DNA of 46,230 nt from CBDHHC01 sp050633205 (lineage in GTDB: Bacteria > Pseudomonadota > Alphaproteobacteria > Rhizobiales > CBDHHC01). Positions within the stretch are counted from its first letter, which is position 1, and the number at the start of each line of letters is the position of its first letter. The notes under the pieces were generated by a model. That model made no database searches. It had not been told where the DNA came from and was given only the letters and a program-made list of their open reading frames with translations. Both the position numbers and the translations under genes were made by a program. The stretch lies in assembly GCA_050633205.1 (NCBI GenBank), contig JBOEGA010000077.1, positions 1-46,230 on the forward strand. Direction: 5' to 3'. Below are positions 16,034 through 24,390 of this stretch, piece after piece.

Positions 16034-17614
16034 ATGAATAGTAAAGCTTCAGGGCCGTGCCTAAGTGCGGTCTTTGTCGACTATGACAACATCTATTTGT
16101 CGCTCAAGAGGAAGAGTGAAGATGCTGCCAAATGTTTCGCCAAGGATATTAACACCTGGTTGAAGCAGATTGAGACAGGCTCACTTGTTACACCGACAAA
16201 TGGATTCGCTACTAATCTGGAACGACGTCTGGTCATGAACCGTTGTTACGGTAATCCTGTTCCAAGACGCAACAGTAATGACAGTGCTACGGATATGAGC
16301 TCGTTTCCGTTTGTGCGGCATCATTTTCTCAGAGGGGGCTTCGAGATTGTTGACTGTCCGCCATTAACGGCACAGCTTAAGAATTCGTCAGATATACGTA
16401 TGGTTATGGATATCCGGGATTTTCTGGATCATGACACATATTATGACGAGTTTATTATTATGTCCGGTGATGCTGACTTTACGCCTGTATTGCACAGGTT
16501 GAGGTCCCATGCGCGTCGTACCGTTATATATGCAAATGAATATACAGCTACACCTTATACAGCTATTTGCGATGGTGAAATTCGTGAGGCCGATCTGATT
16601 TCGTTTCTTCTTGACGGGAAACTGCCAAGTTCGGTCGATCAGGCACCAGCTATTGCACCTCAGGAACTGCATAATAATAATGAAGAATTACGGCGTGAGA
16701 TTATGGAAGAGGTTGTGGGGGCAATTAACTCTTCTGATAAGCCTGTGCCGATTGCATTTCTTGCGGATAAAGCACAACGCAGCCTGGGACATGATAAAAC
16801 TGTCGGGTCCAACTGGGCGGGATTTGGCGCATTCAGAACGTTTCTGAATGAGAACCTTCCACAAGACATCAGTCTAACGGAAACGCCACCCTATTATGCT
16901 TTTAATCCTGAGCGGCATCAGCTGAACTATAATGCCGAACCTGATCTGCAACAGCTTGCACATCCGGCGTTTTCTGGTGACCCTAATTCAGGTTCTTCGC
17001 AGATACCGCCAGCGACAGGTTCGCAACTTGCACCTGTTAAACAGGCTTCAACAGCAAGTCTGGATCTGCAGAAGTCTATTGCGCGGATTCATGAAGCCAG
17101 CCATGTACCTCCTCTTGCTCCACCGGATTACCGGGTGTTATTCAAAGTGATGACGCAGGAACTTTCGGAGAAGGGGCTTAATGGCGGGCAGACAATCTCA
17201 AGCATCTCAATGAGATCAAAACAGAGTGGTGTTGAGATTTCGCGTGATGATGTTCAGTTCCTGCTGGATGTTGTCAGTGAAGCTGATCCATGGTTCGAAC
17301 AAGGCGTTTCGCCAGAGTTGTTTGCCGGTCGTGTTCGTAATTTCGTGATTGCACGTTGCAGGCAGAATGGTCTGCAGTTATCGACTGATGAACTTGAGTT
17401 GATTGAAGCATGGTTTATTGGTGTGCAGGCTCCGGGAATTACTTCCAGTGCGCAAAATGGTTCTTCATTCCCGAATGAGGGGCAGAACCAGGCAACGGCA
17501 GCGGGGGGAAATTTACCTAACCCGTTTAACCCGGAAGCGACTGCTAATCTTGGACTGGAAGGGGATGTCCCCAGTCTTCCAAGATTTGTTCGTCAGCATA
17601 TGCGCGGGAACTAG
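16034..17614 (+). CDS. NYN (PIN-like) domain protein with LOTUS/OST-HTH domain
   Basis: A 526-residue protein. The NYN nuclease-like domain (about 8-190) has FVDYDNIY with Asp16, Asp18 and Asn19, DIRMVMDIRDFL and IMSGDADFTPVLHRL, the acidic cluster that would hold Mg2+ for RNA cleavage. A LOTUS/OST-HTH winged helix follows (about 222-295; KPVPIAFLADKAQ, GFGAFRTFLNENLP, YAFNPERH), then a Ser/Pro/Gln-rich linker. A second helical domain at about 360-455 (LFKVMTQELSEKGLNGG) looks like another LOTUS-type module, and a disordered tail ends in PRFVRQHMRG. Related LabA/MARF1-type proteins act on RNA; the target is unknown. It stands alone and ends at a strong terminator. Confidence 0.85.
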   Translation: MNSKASGPCLSAVFVDYDNIYLSLKRKSEDAAKCFAKDINTWLKQIETGSLVTPTNGFATNLERRLVMNRCYGNPVPRRNSNDSATDMSSFPFVRHHFLRGGFEIVDCPPLTAQLKNSSDIRMVMDIRDFLDHDTYYDEFIIMSGDADFTPVLHRLRSHARRTVIYANEYTATPYTAICDGEIREADLISFLLDGKLPSSVDQAPAIAPQELHNNNEELRREIMEEVVGAINSSDKPVPIAFLADKAQRSLGHDKTVGSNWAGFGAFRTFLNENLPQDISLTETPPYYAFNPERHQLNYNAEPDLQQLAHPAFSGDPNSGSSQIPPATGSQLAPVKQASTASLDLQKSIARIHEASHVPPLAPPDYRVLFKVMTQELSEKGLNGGQTISSISMRSKQSGVEISRDDVQFLLDVVSEADPWFEQGVSPELFAGRVRNFVIARCRQNGLQLSTDELELIEAWFIGVQAPGITSSAQNGSSFPNEGQNQATAAGGNLPNPFNPEATANLGLEGDVPSLPRFVRQHMRGN

Positions 17615-17638
17615 ATATAACTGACTAATATCAGTATT

Positions 17639-17699
17639 AAGGGAATCATCGAATGTTGACTGGTTGTGGAACCAGCTGATTTTCGAGGTTCCCTTTTTT
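17639..17699 (+). terminator. Intrinsic terminator after the NYN gene
   Basis: AAGGGAA and CGAA pair with TTCG and TTCCCTT around an inner CTGGTT-GTGG-AACCAG hairpin, followed by a T-rich run (17692-17699). Confidence 0.8.
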
Positions 17700-17737
17700 A
17701 TTTGTCGAAGAGGTATTGTTTTGGTTTAAACAATACG

Positions 17738-17771
17738 CATCAGAAAGCCATTAGTGTCTGGCTTTCTGATG
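17738..17771. terminator. Perfect 13-bp hairpin between convergent genes
   Basis: CATCAGAAAGCCA, eight-base loop, TGGCTTTCTGATG. It lies between the NYN gene (+) and the 2H phosphoesterase gene (-) and is flanked by T-rich sequence on the + side, so it may serve as a second terminator. Confidence 0.6.
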
Positions 17772-17810
17772 TATTTTGATTTTAGGGAAAAAGCAGGTCA
17801 GCCGGAGCCT

Positions 17811-17837
17811 GGTCAGCCTGGTCAGCCTGGTCAGCCT
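17811..17837. repeat. Three tandem 9-bp repeats at the 2H phosphoesterase stop codon
   Basis: GGTCAGCCT occurs three times without a gap, and the last unit overlaps the stop codon of the reverse-strand gene (17831-17833). The next bases make a palindrome, TCAGCCTG-A-CAGGCTGA. Slippage here would leave the coding frame intact because the unit is a multiple of three. Confidence 0.85.
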
Positions 17838-18571
17838 GACAGGCTGAAGCGCTGGATCACTTCAAAGGGTTTGTTGTTTCCGGGATCACCAACCACTGCG
17901 ATACCGTCAATGAGGCAGGGCTCCGAGCAGATATGCTCCAGAACAGGAGACAGTTTGGGCAGGAGGACCTCTTTATCTTCCTCTGACAGACTACGTGTCA
18001 ATGTGATATGAAACTTAAATTCACTCAGTACATATGGGTAGCCTAGTTCTTCAAGCATCAGGCGTTGATGCAGGCTTAAATGCCCAGTTTCCATTCTTCT
18101 TGTGCGTTCCTTCATAGTGAGAGGTGCACGAAAATCTTCGAAACCCAGAACACATTGTGAGGCAAACTGATTGATCTGGTGTCCATTGCCCTCAGGAGCC
18201 AGTATCATTGTATTACCCACCCAGGACTGTTTCAATTTTCCCAGTGAAAAGCTCTTTCTGTTGCTGGCGAAACATTTGGCCTGATGCAGCAGCTTTTTAA
18301 GTGTAAAGCCCTCTGCCAGGTGAAATGGCGCTTTTAATGTTGCATGCAGACCGTATCTTGCCGGTTTAGCGGTGATATCGGAGACCAGATTTTTGTCCAA
18401 CCCAAAAATTCTGATATCATCGTCTTCCAGTTTGTCACTTCCAAACCAGACCTGGCCGAACTCTGCCAGTTTTGAGTTGGGAGCTGGTACGTAGTAAATT
18501 GCGAAACGCTCGTAGCTTTCACTATTTAACTCCGCTGAATTAGCCGTAAATAGCTTCGAATTTGCAAGCAT
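17831..18571 (-). CDS. 2H phosphoesterase, DUF1045 phosphonate-associated family
   Basis: A 246-residue two-histidine phosphoesterase. The two HxT motifs are YGLHATLKAPFHLAEG (about 73-88) and FKFHITLTRSLSEED (about 196-210). The overall pattern RFAIYYVP, a GFEDFRAP-like segment and LEELGYPYVLSEFKFH matches the DUF1045/TIGR03223 group found in many phosphonate (phn) operons, where it probably cleaves a phosphodiester or cyclic phosphate intermediate of the C-P lyase route. No other C-P lyase gene is in the window, but the phosphite locus lies 6 kb away. Length is normal. The stop codon lies within a tandem repeat. Confidence 0.8.
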   Translation of the reverse strand: MLANSKLFTANSAELNSESYERFAIYYVPAPNSKLAEFGQVWFGSDKLEDDDIRIFGLDKNLVSDITAKPARYGLHATLKAPFHLAEGFTLKKLLHQAKCFASNRKSFSLGKLKQSWVGNTMILAPEGNGHQINQFASQCVLGFEDFRAPLTMKERTRRMETGHLSLHQRLMLEELGYPYVLSEFKFHITLTRSLSEEDKEVLLPKLSPVLEHICSEPCLIDGIAVVGDPGNNKPFEVIQRFSLSG

Positions 18572-18923
18572 TGAACTTGTCCTCTAGTTGGCCGCCTTGC
18601 ATAATAATGGCCGAAAAAACCTTATCCGCCACATAACATAGATATGTGACAGCCCGCTGAAATCAAGGTATAGGGAGGCATGCCTCCTAATTCCTGTGCT
18701 GATATCTTAGGATTTGGGCAGTATTATTGCTGTATTGGAAGAAAAATACTTATCCCCGTCTATTTTTTATTTGAAGCGCGGCGTATGTGCTTCGTTGTTC
18801 GGTCACTATTATCATAATCGCATAGTAGTGCAATAGTAATACTTGGTATTTCTGATTTTTATTCTGACTATGCTTTTTGTGCCATTTTTCTATACTTGGT
18901 AAGTCTCTAAAATATAGAGGATT
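18572..18923. other. 352-bp intergenic region with one perfect palindrome
   Basis: No gene seen. GGAGGCATGCCTCC (18674-18687) is a 14-bp perfect palindrome and might be an operator for the 2H phosphoesterase gene, which reads away to the left. The remainder is AT-rich. Confidence 0.5.
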
Positions 18924-20573
18924 TCAGGATTTTGACCGTAAATCCGATAAAGACAGGTTTGTGGAAATTGCATTTTCGCTTACAGGAAGATTAATTACGG
19001 TTGACGTTTTTGACTTCAGTGCGCGCTTGAGAATTGTTCTGAACATTTTTCTATGTTCGATGGTTTCTCCTGTAATACCAAAGCTTTCTGCAAATTTCAT
19101 AAAGTCAGGGTTACTCAGGCTAGTACCCAGAACGCGGTTTGGATATTTTGATTCCTGGGCGAATCTAGCTGCGCCATACATGTTATTGTTTACAAGAATG
19201 ACGATGATTTTGAGTCCATAATGCATTGCCGTTGCAAGTTCGCCAGCGTTCACCATAAAGCCTCCATCTCCGACTATTGCGATCACTGTTCGGGCCGGTT
19301 CAGCCAGTTTTGAAGCTATTGCGGCAGGAAGGGCATATTCCGGTACATTGCTGTTTGGTGCGATGCGGGATTTGTGTTCTCTGAACTGGTAATATCTGTG
19401 AAGCCAGTCAGCGTAGGTTCCATCACCGTGAGTGATTATCGTATTTTCAGGGGCAACTTCATTTATGACGCGAATAATATATTCAAGTTTTACATCGCCT
19501 GGAGTGTCATGAGGAATAAGGAAGTTTTCGTAATCCTTGCGGGCGTCAGCTCGCCATTCATTCCACTGAATAGATTGTGAAGGCTCCAGTTTCATCAGCT
19601 TTTCAGAAAACTGTAATGAATTGGCATTAATCATCAGATCTGCCTGATAAATCCGTCCAAGTTCGCTTGGGTCCGGGTGAATATGTATTAACTGGCCTTC
19701 CGGCTGTGGCGTCCGGAGAATAGCGTTGTTATCTGTCGTGTTTTCTTCCAGTTCGGTGCCAAGGGCTATTACCAGATCTGCTTCACGGAAGCGTCTGGTC
19801 AGGGCCGGATTCATGTTTGTACCGGTATGCCCCACATAGTGTGTGTGATGATTGTTGATATAATCCTGACAGCGGTAGGCTGCGGTTACGGGCAAATCAA
19901 AGTTTTCGGCGAAGGTCAGAATGTTTCGGGAGGTTTCTGCACTCCATCCTGATCCACCAACGACAAGCAATGGGCGGCTGGCACTTTCCAGCATGGACTG
20001 CAATTCCTGCATATCTGCATCGGAAGGGGAGGAAAAGCCGCGTTTTGCGGGTTTCAGGTCTTCTATATGAGCCCGCTGCTCCTGTATGTCTACGGGAATT
20101 CCGATTATTGTCGGTCCGGGCTTTCCTGAAGTAGCTATATGCCATGCACGACTGATATATTCAGGGATACGTTCTGCACTGTCCACGATTGCGCAATATT
20201 TTGTCGCGTTGGAGAAATAGGAGATGAAGTTGATATCTCTTGTGGTTCCCCGGTTAAGCAGAGTCGAAGGTGGAAGGCCTACAATCAGTATAAGTGGTGT
20301 CGCATTTGACTGGGCGGTATGAAGGCCAATTGTAGCATTTATGGCGCCTTCCAGTCCGGAGACGAGGCATATTCCCGGTTTTTCTGTTAACTGGCCATGA
20401 GCCTGAGCCATGATAGAGGCGGCACTTTGCTGGCGGCAGGTTATTGTCTGCAATTTTGCATTTTCATACAGGCCATCAAGTATATTTGTTAAATTTATTC
20501 CGGGAACAGTGAATACCCGATCACAATTTTGTGTTTTTAGCTGATGTACCAGTATCTGACCGCCGTGGCGCAT
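18924..20573 (-). CDS. ThDP-dependent enzyme, acetolactate synthase-like, catalytic Glu replaced by Gln
   Basis: A 549-residue protein with the three-domain layout of acetolactate synthase and benzoylformate decarboxylase relatives: N-terminal Pyr domain (1-170), central domain (190-330) and C-terminal PP domain (370-530). The ThDP motif reads IVGDGGFMVNAGELATAMHY, then IIVILVNNNMYGAARF. In the Pyr domain the usual RHE, whose Glu activates the cofactor, aligns with CRQQSAASIMAQ, so Glu is Gln (codon CAG at about 20443-20445 region). The reaction is unknown; it is not a standard ilvB because no small subunit follows and the Glu is absent. AGGAAG lies 5 bases before the ATG. It is transcribed alone. 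Confidence 0.82.
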   Translation of the reverse strand: MRHGGQILVHQLKTQNCDRVFTVPGINLTNILDGLYENAKLQTITCRQQSAASIMAQAHGQLTEKPGICLVSGLEGAINATIGLHTAQSNATPLILIVGLPPSTLLNRGTTRDINFISYFSNATKYCAIVDSAERIPEYISRAWHIATSGKPGPTIIGIPVDIQEQRAHIEDLKPAKRGFSSPSDADMQELQSMLESASRPLLVVGGSGWSAETSRNILTFAENFDLPVTAAYRCQDYINNHHTHYVGHTGTNMNPALTRRFREADLVIALGTELEENTTDNNAILRTPQPEGQLIHIHPDPSELGRIYQADLMINANSLQFSEKLMKLEPSQSIQWNEWRADARKDYENFLIPHDTPGDVKLEYIIRVINEVAPENTIITHGDGTYADWLHRYYQFREHKSRIAPNSNVPEYALPAAIASKLAEPARTVIAIVGDGGFMVNAGELATAMHYGLKIIVILVNNNMYGAARFAQESKYPNRVLGTSLSNPDFMKFAESFGITGETIEHRKMFRTILKRALKSKTSTVINLPVSENAISTNLSLSDLRSKS

Positions 20574-20730
20574 AATGACTTCCTGAAAATGGGGTTATTT
20601 TACCTGCTATTCTTATATTGTTCGCCCGTAATATCCAAATTGTGAATTCAATGTCATTAAAATTCTTTATTTTCGTGGATATCTGACAAAACCAGAATAA
20701 TATTGTTCGATTTGATGGAATAACGACTGG

Positions 20731-20754
20731 TGCTATAACGTTATACATATAGCA
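20731..20754 (+). promoter_or_regulatory. Nested inverted repeats upstream of cytochrome c'
   Basis: TGCTATA, ten bases, TATAGCA forms an outer perfect repeat, and TATAACGTTATA (20734-20745) is a perfect palindrome inside its left half. It lies about 50-70 bases before the cytochrome c' start and may be an operator overlapping the promoter. Confidence 0.45.
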
Positions 20755-20800
20755 TGAATATGTTGTTTCCCGGACTTATATCTATCGGAGAGGAAAGATA

Positions 20801-21256
20801 ATGAAAAAATTTGCCAAACTTTTTTTGGTTGCGGGCAGTCTTGCAATCGCTTCTGCTGGTGCATTTGCTGAAGGTGACGTTGTTAAGGAACGTCAGGGGC
20901 TGATGAAAACCATTGGTGGTTCAATGGGTGTAACTGTGAAAATGATTCGTGGTGCAACTCCTTTTGATGCAGCTGCTGCAGAAGAAGCTTTGAAGAAGAT
21001 GTCAGAAGCTGCAGGCAAGTTTCCTGAGCTGTTTAAAGAAGGCACTGACATGTCTAAAGTTCCAACTTCGGAAGCAAGTCCGAAAATCTGGGAAAACATG
21101 GAAGACTTCAAAAAGAAAGCGGAAGAGCTGAAAGTTGCTGCACTGAAAGGTTCAGAAGCTGCAAAAGGTGGTCTGGACTCTCTGAAGGGCTCATTTAAAG
21201 CGATTGCTGCTACGTGCAGTGGGTGCCACCAGGCATACCGTGTGAAAAAGCAATAG
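20801..21256 (+). CDS. Periplasmic cytochrome c' (cytochrome c-556 type)
   Basis: A 151-residue secreted protein. The signal peptide is MKKFAKLFLVAGSLAIASAG with cleavage after AFA. The mature part is a four-helix bundle typical of cytochrome c', and the haem site CSGCH is near the C-terminus in AATCSGCHQAYRVKKQ, the standard position and ending. Cytochromes c' bind NO and other small gases or take part in electron transfer in the periplasm. AGAGGAAAG sits before the ATG. A strong terminator follows, so it is a separate unit from the diheme cytochrome downstream. Confidence 0.93.
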   Translation: MKKFAKLFLVAGSLAIASAGAFAEGDVVKERQGLMKTIGGSMGVTVKMIRGATPFDAAAAEEALKKMSEAAGKFPELFKEGTDMSKVPTSEASPKIWENMEDFKKKAEELKVAALKGSEAAKGGLDSLKGSFKAIAATCSGCHQAYRVKKQ

Positions 21257-21280
21257 TTTTTTCATCGTTGAATTTACGGG

Positions 21281-21318
21281 GGCGTCTCTGGTGGTGACTA
21301 TCACCAGAGGCGCCTTTT
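21281..21318 (+). terminator. Intrinsic terminator after cytochrome c'
   Basis: GGCG-T-CTCTGGTG pairs with CACCAGAG-G-CGCC (13 positions, one G-U) and is followed by TTTT. Confidence 0.92.
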
Positions 21319-21360
21319 GTGTATTATGGCCAATAAATTATTCTGGTGTTGGGGGATTTT

Positions 21361-22293
21361 ATGAAACGTTTTCTGGTAGCGATCGTCGTGCTTGGTGTTA
21401 TGGGGCTCGCAGTATTTTACGGGTTGACCATCCCGGGAGTTGTTACAAAGGCTGAATTGCCGAAGCATACAGCAAGTATCCAGAATGGTGAGACTATGTT
21501 TTATGCTGGCGGATGTGCTTCATGTCATGCGGCACCTGCTTCTGATAAATGTGATGATCATAAATATTCAGAGCCGACCAAACTGGTTGGAGGGCGCTGT
21601 CTGAAAACGCCGTTCGGTACATTTTATGTTCCCAATATTTCTCCTGATAAAGAAGACGGGATTGGTGGTTGGACGAATGCAGAGTTTGTTACTGCCATGG
21701 TGAAGGGGGTGTCTCCTTCAGGTTCTCATTATTATCCGGCGTTTCCGTTTACCTCCTACCAGCGTATGAAATATACTGATCTTATTGATATGAAGGCCTA
21801 TCTGGACAGTCTTCCTGCTGTTAAGGGGAAAGCGCCTGCTCATGATCTGGCTTTACCTTTCAAGCTGAGACGTGGGCTTGGGCTCTGGAAAGTTCTGTTT
21901 CTGGATGGAAAGCAATTCAAGGCTGATCCTGGTGCAAGTGATGAAATTAACCGCGGGGCCTATCTGACTGAGGGGCCAGGACACTGTGGTGAGTGTCACA
22001 GTCCGAGAAACGCGCTGGGTGGTGTTGATACTGCAAGGCGTTTTGGTGGTGGTGCTGCTCCTGAAGGTGGTGGCTTTATACCCAATATTACCTCTCATAA
22101 AACCGGTATTGGCGGGTGGTCGAAGGATGAGCTTGTTGAGGCTTTCACCACAGGCTTTACACCTTCATTTGACTCGCTGGGTGGTTCCATGACAAGTGTC
22201 TGGAAGAATCTTTCAAAGCTTTCCGTAGAGGACAGAAAGGCAATTGCTGCATATCTGAAATCTCTTCCTCCTGTAGAAAGCAAAAAGAAATAG
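21361..22293 (+). CDS. Membrane-anchored diheme cytochrome c
   Basis: A 310-residue protein starting at the ATG with TTGGGGGA upstream (an in-frame GTG at 21346 is less likely). The N-terminal hydrophobic segment FLVAIVVLGVMGLAVFYGL anchors or exports it. Two c-type haem sites are visible: CASCH in GGCASCHAAP (about 51-55) and CGECH in GPGHCGECHSPRNALGG (about 209-213). Each is followed by a domain with an FxPNIS or FIPNIT segment and likely Met/His distal ligands, as in the cytochrome subunits of alcohol or gluconate dehydrogenases. No dehydrogenase flavin or quinoprotein subunit is adjacent; instead a caspase gene follows 39 bases later. Confidence 0.88.
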   Translation: MKRFLVAIVVLGVMGLAVFYGLTIPGVVTKAELPKHTASIQNGETMFYAGGCASCHAAPASDKCDDHKYSEPTKLVGGRCLKTPFGTFYVPNISPDKEDGIGGWTNAEFVTAMVKGVSPSGSHYYPAFPFTSYQRMKYTDLIDMKAYLDSLPAVKGKAPAHDLALPFKLRRGLGLWKVLFLDGKQFKADPGASDEINRGAYLTEGPGHCGECHSPRNALGGVDTARRFGGGAAPEGGGFIPNITSHKTGIGGWSKDELVEAFTTGFTPSFDSLGGSMTSVWKNLSKLSVEDRKAIAAYLKSLPPVESKKK

Positions 22294-22332
22294 ACCGTCT
22301 TTTGTGTCGGGTTCTATTGCCGGAGAGTGACT

Positions 22333-23970
22333 ATGTTTTTACCTTTTTTATCAGGTGGTAAAAAGCTATCTGAGAGTTGCCGCTGTTTTCATGTTGCAGT
22401 TGTAATGCTGGGGGCTTTGTGCCTGTCCGGCGGGATAGCCTCTTCGGCAGATATTTACGGGCTTGTTGTCGGGATTGATGACTATGTCGGAACAGATAAT
22501 GATCTGGCTGGTGCTGTGAATGATGCCCGGGATATAAATCAGGCGCTCAATAAAATCGGTGCCAGAAAAGTTGTTCGTTTTCTCAATAAAGATGCCACAA
22601 AGGCGAATATCTCCAGTGCCTGGTTTGATCTTGTAAAGCAGGCGAAGGCCGGGGATACAATTGTCTTTACGTTTTCCGGACACGGTTCTCAGGAGCAGGA
22701 GCCACCGGGACGCAATGGTGAAGTAGACGGGAAGAATGAGAACTTTCTGTTAGCCGGATTTCAGCCATCGGGATATTACACAAAAGAGCGTATCGTTGAT
22801 GATGAACTGTTTGCCTGGACCAAGGTGGCGGATGACAAGGGGATCAATGTTATTCTTGTCGCGGATTCATGCCATTCGGGAACGATGAACCGGGCGGTGG
22901 GTATTACACCGGTTCGTTACCGTCAGGGTAAGTTCAGTGAGATTACCGGAGACAAGCTTCGGTATCCTGATCAGAAATTTGCTAAAATTACTGAAAAAGA
23001 TCTTGAGAATGTTACATTTATTGGTGCGACCTCTGATGATCGGCTGACTCCTGAAGTGACGATTGACGGATTATTTCGTGGTGCTTTGAGCTGGTCATTT
23101 GCAAGGGCACTCGAAGGTAAAGCAGATGTTGACCGGAATGGTGTTGTTTCGCAGTTTGAGCTGGTGACTTTTGTGGTTGCTGCTGTACGAATGCATGTAG
23201 AGAATCAGCAATCGCCCCAGATTACTCCGGTACGGGCTGCCGGTGTGCCAATGTTTCCGGTTCTGGTGGAGAATGCGTTTTCCGGCTCCCAGCGGGCTCC
23301 GCAAACAGGGTCTATTGATGGCACGGAGAGAGGGGGGAATGTTCTGCGTGTTGCTGTTTCTGGCGGGAGCTTTGGTTTAATAAGCAAGATACCAGATATT
23401 GCAGAAGTTACTGACCATAAGCAGGCTGATATTATATGGAATGTTAAAGAAGGTACCGTACGCCATCCTGTTGGTGGGATTGTTGCCGAGAATGTTGATG
23501 CATCCTCAATCAGGCCTGTGATTATGAAGTGGCGGGTTCTCAAGGAGTTAAAGAGTCAGTCGCTTGTGGATCCGTTAAAAATGGAACTGTTGAAAGGGAA
23601 CCACAGATATCGCAGACTTGAGGAAGTCGAGATTTCTGTTTCCGATATCAGATATCCTCATATCACTGTTTTTAACCTGCCCCCAGACGGGAAGGTTGAA
23701 TATCTACAACCACTTCTTGATGACAAAAAGGGGCGGAAAAAGGACTGGACCGGCAAGACCTATTTCAAGAAATTCCGCGTGGCTAACCCTCCTTATGGAG
23801 CAGAGCATCTGGTTGTTATTTATTCGCCAAAAATCCTTAGTGGTCTGCACAGCACACTTTCGCAGATGAAAGTGCCTGAAGATACGAAAGCATTGCAGGG
23901 GCTGCTAAAGGCTGCGCTGGGCAAGCAGAAGTTTCAGGTTGGTGTTCTGAGTATTTATACGGGGAAGTAG
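22333..23970 (+). CDS. Caspase-family protease (bacterial metacaspase-like), exported
   Basis: A 545-residue protein. A hydrophobic export or anchor segment (about 19-39) precedes the caspase p20 domain, which starts at DIYGLVVGIDDY. The catalytic dyad is His117 (FTFSGHGSQ) and Cys180 (VILVADSCHSG), with the metacaspase-typical acidic surroundings, so cleavage after Arg or Lys is more likely than after Asp (family knowledge). The C-terminal 240 residues include FELVTFVVAAVR and repeated beta-rich segments such as YLQPLLDDKKG that I do not recognise. GGAGAG is before the ATG at 22333. It lies between a diheme cytochrome c gene and a TusA-like gene five bases downstream, so the three are probably one operon. 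Confidence 0.87.
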   Translation: MFLPFLSGGKKLSESCRCFHVAVVMLGALCLSGGIASSADIYGLVVGIDDYVGTDNDLAGAVNDARDINQALNKIGARKVVRFLNKDATKANISSAWFDLVKQAKAGDTIVFTFSGHGSQEQEPPGRNGEVDGKNENFLLAGFQPSGYYTKERIVDDELFAWTKVADDKGINVILVADSCHSGTMNRAVGITPVRYRQGKFSEITGDKLRYPDQKFAKITEKDLENVTFIGATSDDRLTPEVTIDGLFRGALSWSFARALEGKADVDRNGVVSQFELVTFVVAAVRMHVENQQSPQITPVRAAGVPMFPVLVENAFSGSQRAPQTGSIDGTERGGNVLRVAVSGGSFGLISKIPDIAEVTDHKQADIIWNVKEGTVRHPVGGIVAENVDASSIRPVIMKWRVLKELKSQSLVDPLKMELLKGNHRYRRLEEVEISVSDIRYPHITVFNLPPDGKVEYLQPLLDDKKGRKKDWTGKTYFKKFRVANPPYGAEHLVVIYSPKILSGLHSTLSQMKVPEDTKALQGLLKAALGKQKFQVGVLSIYTGK

Positions 23971-23975
23971 CGAGT

Positions 23976-24194
23976 ATGACTGTTGTGGATGCTACTGAGC
24001 TGAAATGTCCGCTGCCCGTTCTGAAGGCACAAAAGGCATTGCGGGGTCTTGAGAAGGGGCAGGAGGTTCTCGTTATGGCCACTGATCCTAACGCTCCGGG
24101 GGACCTGGAGGATCTGTGCGGGATGACCTCCGACAGGGTGATTGAGAACAAGGCGGTTAACGGGGTCTTTCATATTACTATAGTTAAGGGATGA
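23976..24194 (+). CDS. TusA-family sulfurtransferase
   Basis: A 72-residue cytoplasmic sulfur carrier. The CPxP signature is LKCPLPVLKAQKAL (about 9-22), and the fold continues through VLVMATDPNAPGDLEDLC to a short VFHITI strand. TusA-like proteins pass persulfide sulfur to tRNA thiolation, molybdenum cofactor or sulfur oxidation enzymes; the partner is unknown. It starts five bases after the caspase stop codon, so it is translated from the same mRNA. Complete, at the usual 70-80 residue length. Confidence 0.9.
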   Translation: MTVVDATELKCPLPVLKAQKALRGLEKGQEVLVMATDPNAPGDLEDLCGMTSDRVIENKAVNGVFHITIVKG

Positions 24195-24390
24195 TCCTGT
24201 TTCAGTTATTGATAAAACAGGCTTCTTACCGGTGCCTGTTAACCTGCAAAAATGTGTTATAAATCATGTGCTTGCTGTTATTTTAAAAAAGTGCTTTACA
24301 AGCCTGTAAAATGAACATACGACACCCTCCAAAATAATTGAATTTTCAGCAACAGTGAGGACGTATTGCGTCCGTTGGGGGTCTCATGAA

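Noticed and set aside
17639..17699. A possible tRNA because of a folded segment with TTCGAGGTTCC.
   Set aside because: There is no D-arm or anticodon arm of tRNA proportions and no CCA-type acceptor; the fold with trailing T-run is a terminator.
18924..20573. Annotating the ThDP enzyme as acetolactate synthase (ilvB).
   Set aside because: The catalytic Glu is replaced and no ilvH-type subunit follows, so the specific function is not supported.
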